Translations under genes and position numbers: made by a program
Shown: in pieces, positions 34,737-44,925 of the stretch
How the letters are laid out: every line of letters starts with the position of its first letter
Position numbering within the stretch: position 1 is the first letter of the stretch
Notes under the pieces: model-generated
Told to the model about the DNA's origin: nothing
The model's input: only the letters and a program-made list of their open reading frames with translations
Databases searched by the model: none
DNA from: Plasmodium coatneyi
Taxonomy: Eukaryota; Apicomplexa; Aconoidasida; Haemosporida; Plasmodiidae
Direction: 5' to 3'
Length of the DNA: 64,000 nt
Assembly (NCBI RefSeq): GCF_001680005.1
Contig: NC_033563.1
Span: forward strand, 1,674,001-1,738,000

Positions 34737-36251
34737 TTACTCTGTGTTGTCGAAGTTGACCTTCAGAATGTACCCGTCGAAGTTGCAAAAGTTAAGCGCG
34801 TCAATTGCGTTTTTCGCGTCGTACTCACTTTCCATTATAACCGTTCCTGTGATTTCCTTGGATGGGGTTTCCTCATTTCTTAAATCTGCCCTTACAACAC
34901 GACCGTGCTTCTTAAACAAATCCTTTAATTCCTTCCAGGTGCTTTGGGGTGGCAAGTTGTAAACAATGAGGGTGCAATTTCTCTTTCCGGACATGCCAAA
35001 TTGGCTTCTTGGAAAGTCATCTCTTCGGAATTCCCTTCGGAAGTCTCCTCTGTATCCATCTCTGGGGGGGTAATCCCTTCTAAAGTCCCTTCTGTAGTCA
35101 AGATCGCGCCTGCCTCGGGGGCCGTACAACTTGTCCTTCCTCACGCTGTTGAACCTGCCCTTTTGGTAGTTTCCCGAGTTTTCTTCTCGATCCTCTCTGA
35201 CGAATATGAGTCGGTCTGGCGGGGCGCAAGGGGGGTTGTTCTCAAATGTGTAACGGAACAAATAATGCACCACGCATGTATGAAGAACCAGTCACATATG
35301 CAACTGCAGTTCACACAACTAATGGCAGGTTGGACTTACCCTCCAACTTGGAGTCGTTTAAGGTGTTTATGGCCTCCTGTGCCTCTTCAAAAGTTGAATA
35401 TTCTACAATACCGCATCCCTACGCAGATAAGGGGGAAATTACATCACATGGAAAATGTGCATGTGCCTAGGTGGACGAGTAGAGTTACGCCTCAGGTGGG
35501 ATCAAAAATTTTGGGAAGCTGCTTCAGCGCACGCTTTGGCGAATACAAATATCGCACCGTGCGAGTTTCCTACACACACAACACATGCAGATGACCCACC
35601 TTTGACCTTCCTTGCATGTCCTCAAAAATGTCGACCCTGACGACTTCTCCGGCTTTTTTCATGTGCGCCTTCAAAATTGGCCATGTGACTTTCCAGGGCA
35701 AATTTCCAACGTAAACACGACAACCCTTGCCTGGGCTCTGTTGTACAGGGGAGTGAAGGGATGGCTATAGGGAAGGGTGAATGAAAATGTTAGCATATTT
35801 CATATTGGGTGAAAGGCACGCACGGGGGGTACCTCCAGGAGAGCAAAAAAAAAAAAAAACTCGAAGGTGGTATGCATGTAATATACGCATGGCATGCACA
35901 CCACCTCTGTGGTTGCGTAGTCGCGTCCATATTTTCTTTCTCTCTACGTTTGGTCGCCCCCGTGAAGCGCCTTTCATGTAAAATAAATAAGCATAATGAC
36001 GAGGGCGCGTATTCGCGACACCCCAACTCAATTCTACATGTTCACACAACGTTCACAGCACGAACAGCGTAACTGCATTTTGCGCCTTTGTGCACTTGGC
36101 ACATGCAACAGAAGCAACCATTCTGTGTGTTCACGTCACAAAACTGATTGAACGACCAGTTCATGCTATTACAACACTCAATTTGCGCAAAATAAATACG
36201 TAAAATGGGGGAGAAAAAAAATTTGCGGCTTACATTACTGTTATCTTCCAT
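34737..36251 (-). CDS. GBP2: GBP2, two-RRM G-strand telomeric DNA/RNA-binding protein
   Basis: Exons 36251-36234, 35764-35600, 35418-35341 and 35240-34737; 254 aa. In P. falciparum GBP2 binds single-stranded G-rich telomeric repeats in vitro and is also found on RNA. RRM1 is split over exons 2-3: RVYVGNLPWKVTW (RNP2), then MQGRSKGCGIVEYSTFEEAQ (RNP1), then AINTLNDSKLE. RRM2 is at about 175-252: CTLIVYNLPPQSTWKELKDL, GTVIMESEYDAKNAI, ILKVNF. An Arg/Asp/Gly/Tyr-rich linker (RRDFRRDYPPRDGYRGDFRR type) joins them. The first coding exon is only 18 nt. The last acceptor is uncertain: the frame-preserving choice (TTTGAG at 35241) adds eight residues before DRLIFVRED, while the better-looking CAG at 35213 breaks frame by one base. 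Confidence 0.88.
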
Positions 36252-39200
36252 GGTGAATGATTATCTTGTTGCGATGGATTTTTCGGGTTGGTAAAAATTC
36301 AAGCTGCTCGCCAAATTGTGAACGGGGGGGCGTGTATACGTGTCAGCAAATACTATTATACGGAGGGAGTTCGGAAATTCTCGCGTATGTTATTTATGTA
36401 TTGTTAGGAAGTGAAAAACAGCGGGAAAAAAAATGGTTGCGCGATTTGGAATTTTCGCAAATTCGGTTGTTTTTCCTCTAGGGAGTTTTTTTTTTTTTTT
36501 TAATTTTTTTACGTATGCGCGTGAGCCTATTTACGTAAATGTAGGATGGTTCATATATTACATATATGCTAATCAAACGCTTTATGGCCTCTTAAGCTTA
36601 GCATGGCCTAATCTGCTCTTTAAAGTGTTTATATAAATTAATTATAATAAAAAAATAAAAAAAATGCTACAAGGATTTTCTTTAATTAGGTAACTCTATA
36701 TACGAATATTTCGTTTGTAACTTTTTTTTTTTTTTCCTTTTAATCACTATTTATATATTTATTTTAAATCTCCTTTTTCCTTTGCTTTTTTTTTTTTTTT
36801 TTTTGTTTTTGTTGGCGTTTTTTTTTTTTTAAAGTGCTTCAAGCCGATTTTTTGGTTTTTTCCGCCACTATTTTGGTTATATTCCAAAAGTTTAGTAACT
36901 AAATAGGGGGTTAAAAAAAAGTTGATATGCATTCAAACATTCGTTCGTAAGGGTGGCTTATGCAGTATGCACTGCGCGGAAGCAATGCGGATGTACGTAT
37001 ATGCATGTATAACGCACGTACTACGTATTTTTGTAAACCCATGAAATGATACTCAGATAATCTTATATATACGTTTTATCAATTTCATTTTTCCCCAAAG
37101 AAAAGCGTTTTTTTTCTCGCAAATGGAGGAATACCAAGGGGGCGATATATAAAATGTAAAAATATAGAAACAAACAAACGTATACATAAACGTAACAGTT
37201 TCTTTTTTTTTTTTTTTTTTTGGTACATATGGCTGTTGTGCTTTGCAGTTCATTGGCTTTTTCTTATTGCCGCTAAAATGCGAAGGATGTGAAAAGGAGT
37301 GCATACATACCCAATGAATAATTGTACGTATATATAATTTTGTGCTGTAATTATTACCGCTAAAATGTGGTGAACGAAAACCGGGTTGTTTTTTTTTTCA
37401 ATTTTGCAATGAAAAAAGAAAAAAGTGCAAAGTATATATATAGCAGTATATGCAATAATAAACCTCGCGACGTAAAAAAAATGCCCACGCACGAGGCACA
37501 GGCAGAACACATGTTTTATTTTTACTAGGCTATAATGTGCCACGAAAATACGCGTGCACATGGTTCGGTATATTTTTCATATGAACTTCTGTACATACAG
37601 TACATTGAAGGGTCGATTTCAAAAAGGTAATCCTGCCCACCATGGTGCCAGGCGCTTACCGTTTTGCATATCCGCACGAATAAAAAAAAATACCCGCTTC
37701 TGCTAATGATTTCGAAAGGGGGCATAACCAACCAGGTGGGTGTGGAAGAGTATTATAAGTATCATGCTTTGCGATGGAGTTCCCTTTGGTGCATGCGAAA
37801 AGTCGAGAGACGGGCGCACCTCTTGCCCGGCCTTGTGCATATAAGTATATACGCTTTTGGTGGGCTCCTTTTTTTTTTTTTGCATACCCTTTTTTTGCCG
37901 TTGTATTATTTCACGCACGACAAAGTGAAGGGGCATAGCAAAATTAAGGCGGAACCACCAAAGGGGGGCCCCTCCCCTTTTTTTTTTCCCCTCCTTAAAG
38001 AAGAGCCAATGGAGGTTCCTTCTTTTTACCTTCAGGAGAGCATTTTCCAAAAGGTTACATTTTTCCATTCTTGCTAAGGAGCGGTTTTCCCCTCTTGGGG
38101 GGCGCAGCGCGAAGATGAACGCGAAAGAAAGGTATGACCACTTTTGGCCATAACGATTCGGGAGGGTTAAAAATGGGCCGAAGGCCATCACAGCAATTCG
38201 CGTTCGTTCAGTGTGTATGCGCCAAAGGGATATGCTTACGGGGCGAACAGAAGGGTTCACATGGTTCATAATATAAAATATATCCATGCATGTGTAAGTA
38301 CGTATACCCCCCGGGCGTGTATGCAAAAAGGGAAGCGTAACAAAGGGGGGAAGGCCCCACATATTCGCCCTACACTCGACGTATAACTAGATAAAAGGAT
38401 AATTTTCCCCGTCCCACTTTTCCTTTCGTATAACCACATTTTTTACCTCCTCGCAACATCTATTCGATTAAGCTAATTGCACGCCCCTTTTTGCGTTTCC
38501 TCTTTGTGCCAACACAGTTCAAAGGGAAGTACACCCAATGGACGGTCACCAAATGTAGTTTGTTTCTTCACCCAAAGGAAGGAAGAAAAGAAAACCGCGC
38601 AAGTCCGTCCCCACAGGTAACCATTCCCCATCCGTTTTAATGGGGAACTCTTTTTCAAAACGCAAAATTTGCATTATGCCCATTAAGGGTAATAAACCTT
38701 TCCTCAACAGAGAAAACAAATTGAAAAAGTGTGCCACGTGTGGTAGGACGGTTTAATACTCGTGACGCCGTGTGTGGGAATAACCCCCATTTAGTGTTAC
38801 CACGAGTGAGAACAAGCCACTTTGTTTTCCCCTTGTTGGTCACAAAAAATGCTGGCTTATCAGGGAAGCAAGAGCAATGTGTAAAGGTTGCACATTGGGG
38901 AAGTGTATCCCCACCGTTTGCCCATTATTTTGTGCAGTTTTCCTTTGATTGCGCTTTATGAAAGATGTTTTTCACCCAGTATAGGGTGTTTTCTTCACGC
39001 TGGGAAAAAGTGTGCACCAAGGTTTCTGCAAGTGAATTAAAAAAAATTAATGTACATACAAATGCAGCATTGAAAAGCGTCAATTTGGAAAAAAAAAAAA
39101 AAAAAAAATACATTTGCATACAAGACGCCTAATAAGAGCAACCTCTGTATGTACACCATCCGTGTGTATTCATATCACGTCCCAAATTGGCAATCTCCGC

Positions 39201-39539
39201 AGGGTCGTTAAGCGAATGTCCATAAAAAATGGTCGCTCTGTTGCTACAATGAATGGACAGAACGGTGTAGCTATTTCTTTTTCAATTTAGGTAAAAAAAA
39301 AAAAAATGGCTACATGGTGATATGGACAACACGGCAGGATCTCCCTGCTAGCGTTTCAAAAAAAAGTAATCAACTTTGAATGTGTACACACCGATGTGTA
39401 ATCAAAACGGTTGTCACAAAAGGTGGCCTACAATGGTATGCACCATGTAGGTAATTTGGACCCATCGCAGGGTACTGAAGGGGTTGGTGTACTTTCTACC
39501 CAACATAAACATACACTTGCATACCCTTATATGTTCCCG
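36252..39539. other. 3.3-kb intergenic region upstream of GBP2
   Basis: Probable GBP2 promoter, plus 3' flank of the ZNRD2-like gene. Many T runs (36488-36502, 36722-36735, 36786-36805, 37204-37220, 37870-37881), A18 at about 39090-39108, and AT-rich simple DNA in its left third. The right part (38300-39000) has higher GC but only short frames with no family signal. Confidence 0.65.
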
Positions 39540-40697
39540 CTAAATCACTATGTGAATGTTTCTCCTTAAGTTGTTTAACCTTTCTAGTACATCCACGACA
39601 ATGGCAACTTGGCCGATGCATTCTCTTTCGTCACTCTTACTGTCACAGCTGCTCAGCTGTTCGACGTACTTATCCAACTTTTGCATGAAAGTATCCTTAG
39701 CTTTGTCCAGGATCATAAAGTCTACCTTATAATTTGTATATTTGTCAAAATCAATGCCTCCACTAGGGAAATAATTCTCCTTCGAGATTATAAGGTCTGG
39801 ACGTTTTTGTGTAGAGTTATTTAAATATTCCCGTTTCTGACTTGAGTGTCCTTGTATATGTGCATGGTTATGTTTCATTTCCGTATTTTGAAACTTGTCT
39901 TTTTTTTTATCCTCCACGTTGGGATTGATATCCTTGTTGGCTAAATTTGTTGATTTTTTTTGGCTTTCTTTTTTACTGTTTATTTCCACCCCCTTGAGGG
40001 AACTTCTGTTACTGTTCATCCACTCGCCGAGCTCATACCCGCACCTTTCCTTTACGTATTTTTTATACTCTATCAAATTTTCTGTTTCTTCTTTTGTGAT
40101 TTTATTTTTGTTTAAAATTTCGTTGAATTCATCATGCTGGAGTTTTATTTCCTTGATGAATTCTATGGGGGACATTTTTTCCTCAAAAAAGGCATCTCCA
40201 TATGTATCTGCGTGGGGGTACTTCTCTGTGCAGGCATCATGATAGTTTTCCACATTTGCAGCGTTCGTTTCGGCACCCACATTTTGGGAACCCTCCAGTG
40301 GGACATCCCTTTGGCAATCTCCTTCGACCTCTTTCTTCTCACCCATGTTGCTGTTTCCTTTGTTCGTCAGTAGTTCATCCCCTTGTGCCTTTTCCGGAAC
40401 AATGTATACGTTGCACTTGGCACAGAATCGCTCCTCTTTGTTCTTCTGTTTAATGAGGGGGGTCACCATGCACTGCGGTCAGGGGGGGGCAAACGGTTAT
40501 GAGTGGGGGGGATAAACTTGGCAAGCATCTCCCATGCACGCGTACCAAATGGCACGTTAGTTCATTCACCTCAAGCGCATTCTTACCATGTGGCAACACT
40601 CATTCAGCAAGGTCCATCCTTGCAGCAGCTTATCACCTATAATCTGGGATGCAGCGAACGGGTCGCTGACGTCGCTCTTGTTACTTTCGACTTTCAT
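39540..40697 (-). CDS. ZNRD2/SSSCA1-type zinc-ribbon protein
   Basis: Two exons, 40697-40587 and 40472-39540; phase-0 GT-AG intron of 114 bases; 347 aa. The N-terminal ~60 residues match ZNRD2 (Sjogren/scleroderma autoantigen 1, p27): IIGDKLLQGWTLLNECCHMC, then ERFCAKCNVYIV (human: LLKGYRMLGETCADC, then KIYCVAC). The four zinc-binding cysteines fall on both sides of the splice junction, with C35/C38 (CHMC) joined only after splicing, which confirms the intron. The remaining ~285 residues are hydrophilic, with Lys/Glu/Asn-rich spacers and two more ordered stretches: MSPIEFIKEIKLQHDEF in the middle and VDFMILDKAKDTFMQKLDKY near the end, which has heptad-like spacing. Human ZNRD2 is 199 aa, so this is an extended relative. 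Its function in the parasite is unknown. Confidence 0.85.
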
Positions 40698-42181
40698 TTT
40701 GTTCGCATCGATGACGTGTGGATTAGCGGATGGAAAAGGCGATACACGGAAAGTAAGGACCAGCTAGACTTATTCAGGCTTATACATACAACGGGAAAAA
40801 CGCAACGAAGAATACGCAAAAGAGGAACATACAAACATCCACAAGGAAGTATACAAGTATGCGCTCTTACATTTAAGCACAACTGGCAGCGAAAGCGATA
40901 CCAGTTCAGCGTCACCTATACTCGGAAGCTTTGCCTTTCTAAACGGTTAAAAAAAGAAATTACAATTTTTGGGAAAGGTTTATCCGATAGGGGCGCGCTT
41001 TTACGTTGCTTCGTTTTTTCCAAGGAGAAAATGTAAAAGGTAAAAAAAAAAAAGTAGAAGGGGGTGAATTAAAAATGACAAGATGGTAAAAAAAAAAAAA
41101 AATCTGCACGTGATGTGAAAGCTGCTGCGAACAATTTGGAAAGCGCGAGTAAAATATAGACCACGGCCAAACGACAGGATTCTTTTCTGGAGGGGGGAAA
41201 AAACGCACTCATATAACCCGGACGCATACATTCTGGGAAATGCGCAGCAAACAGGTCGTACAGTTCTCATGGCCCAAGCGCGCGTACAGGTAGGCGCATG
41301 CACTTGCGCGGAGGGGCAAAAGCAATGTTTGCAAAAAAAAAAAAAAAAAAAAAAAAAAAATGTCCTCTTCACCTTCACCTGGATAAAAATTGTGCGCAAG
41401 GCAAAGTGAACGAGAGGACCTGGCTAGCACCTGTGGCAATTTGTGGCTCCTGGTTTTGTAAAATAGGAATACGGCACAGCATATTAGGGGGGGAAAAAAA
41501 AATTGCAAACACGTGTAGCGCACTGTGGCTATGCTTGACAATTTGCTTCTTTTTTTTTCTTAGAAAGTATGCTTGACCGACCAACACTTTGGTAGAGTCC
41601 ACATTCGTGAAATTTACTTCTTTTATAACTGCGGGGTGGAAATGCGCGTATGAAATTTTTTTTTATTTTCGTACCTCCGTTCGGTGAGTTCGTTGGACAT
41701 GTGTGGACGGCAAGGTACGTGGTCATGCGGAAAGGCCGTTCGGGAAAGCTGCTCTCCCAGTCGGTCTACCCAATCAGCCCGTCACTTCACTCGTTAAACG
41801 CTTAGGCACACGCAAGACCGCCGAACTGCATACGCTCACATTACTGCACATCGGGGGAGGACTTCACAAACGTTTGTGCTGTCATGATAGGATAAACTTG
41901 CGCGGGTATAAGTACGCATGTTTGCAAAAATATATTTCAAATTTTTTACAAGCCCATGCGTTCGTGCGCACTTTGGCCAAAGCGCAGGGGAGGCCCCAGT
42001 CCAAGTCAGGCACACAATTTGATGAAGCACATTGCGCATATCTACCTTGTGTGGAACAAATAAAAGGAAGCCATCCTATAAAGTCGCACGGCAAGAAAAG
42101 CAACGAAGAAGCAATCAGACGCAAGCAAACGCAAGTAGAGAAGTACACAAACAAACGGAAGAAAAACAGGGGGAACAAAAA
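40698..42181. other. Divergent intergenic region (ZNRD2-like / TXNDC9-like)
   Basis: 1.5 kb between two divergent genes, presumably carrying both promoters. It contains A/T runs (41042-41053, 41088-41101, 41332-41360). The open frame that leads into the TXNDC9-like gene from about 42032 lies upstream of the family-matching start and is probably leader. Confidence 0.65.
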
Positions 42182-42763
42182 ATGAATAACAAAGTGACGA
42201 GAAACATAGAAAAGCACCTCCTGGATGCCCTGCGCGATAAAGAAAACGAAATAGACCTGGAAATTAAGAGATACGAAAAACTGGAAAAAAAAATATACGA
42301 TGATAATGATGAAGAACTGGAATTTATAAAAAATAAAAGATTACAAGAACTTAAAAATAAACATAATGAAAATTTAAATTTGCTAAAAAAGGGACATGGA
42401 ATATATAAGGAAATTTTATCAGAAAAAGAATTTTTCGAAATTTGTAAAAGTTCAAAAAATGTATGTTGCCATTTTTACAGGAATACCACCTGGAGGTGTG
42501 AATACTTGGATAGCAAATTGATCAGCATGTCCAAGAAATTTCTACATATTAATTTTGTTAAGATTAATGCTGAAAAGTCTCCTTTTCTCTGTGAGCGTTT
42601 GAAAATTTGGTGCATTCCTACTTTGATGCTTATACAGAATGGAAAAACTGAGCATTCCATTATTGGCTTTGACGAGTTAGGCGGCGATAATTTTTCCGAA
42701 CAAACCCTCATTAATGTTTTAAAGAAATGGAAGTTGATTGATTCGAAGGAGGCTGAGGAGTGA
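42182..42763 (+). CDS. TXNDC9 / phosducin-like protein 3 (thioredoxin-fold CCT co-factor)
   Basis: Single exon, 193 aa, starting MNNKVTRNIEKHLLDAL. The family acts with the CCT/TRiC chaperonin in folding tubulin and actin. Clear family marks are an N-terminal helix, DDNDEELEFIKNKRLQELK (family: DDDDELERIRQKRLxALK) and KKGHGIYKEILSEKEFFEI (family: KGHGEYREIPSERDFF). The thioredoxin fold follows with VCCHFYRNTTWRC, KINAEKSPFLCERLKIWCIP (family: LNVEKAPFLCERLHIKVIP), IPTLMLIQNGKTEHSIIGF and a closing helix. As in the family, the CxxC redox motif is absent, so it is not an oxidoreductase. The frame continues upstream to about 42032, but family similarity begins at this ATG. Confidence 0.93.
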   Translation: MNNKVTRNIEKHLLDALRDKENEIDLEIKRYEKLEKKIYDDNDEELEFIKNKRLQELKNKHNENLNLLKKGHGIYKEILSEKEFFEICKSSKNVCCHFYRNTTWRCEYLDSKLISMSKKFLHINFVKINAEKSPFLCERLKIWCIPTLMLIQNGKTEHSIIGFDELGGDNFSEQTLINVLKKWKLIDSKEAEE

Positions 42764-43324
42764 TTGCGTTGTTTTTGCTTATTCGTATTTGTACGCGTGA
42801 TGATTAAGGGGGGGTCCACATTCTACATGTGTTGCAGGCTTCCCTATTGTGAGCGTATTTACTCCTCAGTGAGTATATCCCTTCTGTGCGTGGCTCATTT
42901 ATTTTATTTTTTTTATACGTCCATTTGGGTTTCCCCCAGTTTTTATGTAATCATACCGCATGGGGCCACCCAACATTGCCCACACGTTTGGTCATTCGTT
43001 CTGCGCCGTGTCCATTTGGTTCCTTTTGCAGCCGCGTTGTGCAACCACATTGTGCAACTCAGTGTATTCAATTCACGCCTTTACAAAACAGTACCCCTTT
43101 GTCATAATTAAATTGTGATTTTCCAGCTACTCTGAGGAAGTTGCGCGTGAGTAGATGGCCACGCGAATTCGGTTTCATAAGCGGCTTTTTTGTGGTAACG
43201 GAGGAGTGCAAATATTTTTACACCCCAGTGGGAGGTTCTTCCGATGGGATGACCATAACTCCCAACGGGTGGTCACACAAAGGGTGGGAAGACACTGAGG
43301 GAGGAGGAATAACCCCACCTATTA
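42764..43324. other. Convergent intergenic region
   Basis: 560 bases between the stops of the TXNDC9-like gene (+) and the next gene (-). It has T10 at about 42904 and CCATTTGG at 42921 and 43012. I see no gene, and the frames here lack homology. Confidence 0.65.
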
Positions 43325-44194
43325 TTATACGGTCTTCCCTATAATCTGCATCATGTCCATGAATTTCAAAACCTCCACGTCCTCCCTCTCACGTCCCTGA
43401 CACAATTCAGAATTTACAATAATGGCCCGGATGAGGTCGGACATAAGAATGTGCTTGTAATTGAGGGGAAGAAAGTCGCTAACGATGGTGTATAAAAAGT
43501 CGGAAAGCCTTTTTGGAACGTTCTTCTTTCCTTCGAAGTTGGCGGAGGCGCCATTTACATGGGAACCACCATGGTCACCACGATCGCCACCTCCATCTTG
43601 AATTATGTAAGATGGGCAGAAGATCGAAATTCTCTGTTTGCATGGCTCCCTCCTAAGCGCATCAACAATGAAGTCACAATTGCTCAAGGACAAAATGTTT
43701 ATGTGGTCCACCTCGTATTTTCTGTTCAAATTTAATGTGTTAAAAAAATCGTCTTTTTCTTTTTCATCATACGTAAAAAAACTTACGAGGGGATTCATAT
43801 TCTCTTCATCATTTTTATATAGTATGTTGTTGGGCATTTCACTTTGTTCCCCTATCGTCGTGTTGGTATGCTGTTTTTTTGCTTCAGATTTGTCTTCCTC
43901 ATCTGTGCGGTCATGAGCATGCTGCGTACCTCTGGAAGCGAACTGTCGAAGATGCTCCTCGTTGTTGCGTTCGAGCGGGCGGCATTTCAATTTGTCGACC
44001 AGGTTGTGATCTGAAAAGTACACTAATTTGTTCCTACTCACATGTTCGTATTTGAAAGGGCAAAACTTTTCACTTACATAAATTTCTTTACAAAGAATTG
44101 ATAAGTCTAGGTGTGCAATTATCTGCTTGTACAAGTTACTATTTTTTACGTTTTTGTCAAAAAGGACGAACTTGTAAGGTTTGAACGCCGCCAT
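43325..44194 (-). CDS. Conserved-type protein of unknown function (289 aa)
   Basis: Single exon starting MAAFKPYKFVLFDKNVKNSN. The N-terminal ~70 residues (IIAHLDLSILCKEIYVSEKF and following) and the C-terminal half (DHINILSLSNCDFIVDALRR, then FLYTIVSDFLPLNYKHILM) look folded. Between them is a charged, Gln/Thr/His-rich spacer of about 50 residues, and a Gly-rich loop (QDGGGDRGDHGGSH) lies later. There is no signal peptide, membrane segment or motif I recognise. Codon use and amino-acid balance fit a real gene. It is head-to-head with the RAP gene, the two starts being 731 bases apart. Confidence 0.75.
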   Translation of the reverse strand: MAAFKPYKFVLFDKNVKNSNLYKQIIAHLDLSILCKEIYVSEKFCPFKYEHVSRNKLVYFSDHNLVDKLKCRPLERNNEEHLRQFASRGTQHAHDRTDEEDKSEAKKQHTNTTIGEQSEMPNNILYKNDEENMNPLVSFFTYDEKEKDDFFNTLNLNRKYEVDHINILSLSNCDFIVDALRREPCKQRISIFCPSYIIQDGGGDRGDHGGSHVNGASANFEGKKNVPKRLSDFLYTIVSDFLPLNYKHILMSDLIRAIIVNSELCQGREREDVEVLKFMDMMQIIGKTV

Positions 44195-44212
44195 TGGGAA
44201 TAATTACGCAAG

Positions 44213-44243
<31 letters not shown>

Positions 44244-44653
44244 CTGGTCAGGTAAAAATCGTTCTACATGGTTGCCAACTTAGGATGGAGTGGGGATACA
44301 AATAAAGGAAAGTTCGTCAACGGGTGTGAGAACATTATTGACAAGCGGCGCATGCGTACGTCAATACAAATGTACATGCATTGGAAAGTATAGCAAAAAT
44401 AGTTATCAGGGTTGCTTCAAATGTAATCAATACTTAACGAGGAGAAAATGGAAAAAAAAAATTACTAACAGGCATAGTGTAATCGTTCGACCGTTGGTGG
44501 CATGGAAAAGGCGATAACACAATGATGAGGAAGTATAGCCGAAATGTGCCCTTATGTAGAACGCATAGTGCTGATGGTTCTCTTCTGAACAGATTAATCA
44601 AGCGGGCCATAATCCAATTTAACGAACGTTGAGGAGGCACATCCCGCTGCGGT

Positions 44654-44693
<40 letters not shown>

Positions 44694-44925
44694 CAAGGCA
44701 GGAAAGTTCACCGGTGGGTGCACGTTGCTTGGAAGTTCACTTATAATTTCGTCCTCACATAGGATTTTCCACTGGCTCGATTTTTTCATTTCCAAATGGG
44801 AAAACCCAACTCGCTGCCTCGTGAAGCAGCAATCGCAGACCAATCAGAGAGAGATAGAAAAAAATGAAGCTTTATCAGACGTAGCAACTGCCCGCGCAGG
44901 TCCTAAAATTTTCTAAGGTGACAAA
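44195..44925. other. Compact divergent promoter region
   Basis: 731 bases between two divergent genes. It starts with an A25 run (44214-44238), about 20 bases upstream of the minus-strand start, and contains a T31 run at 44656-44686. Both promoters must lie within it. CCAAATGG occurs at about 44793. Confidence 0.65.
44656..44686 (+). repeat. Poly(T) run of 31
   Basis: An uninterrupted T run in the middle of a 731-base divergent promoter. Such dA:dT tracts exclude nucleosomes in many eukaryotes. That role here is inference. Confidence 0.9.

Noticed and set aside
34944..35594. 216-aa plus-strand frame
   Set aside because: It is antisense to GBP2 exons and introns. The RRM homology lies on the minus strand.
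42032..42181. 50-residue N-terminal extension of the TXNDC9-like protein
   Set aside because: TXNDC9 similarity begins at the ATG at 42182, and the extension has no family counterpart. It is more likely leader sequence.
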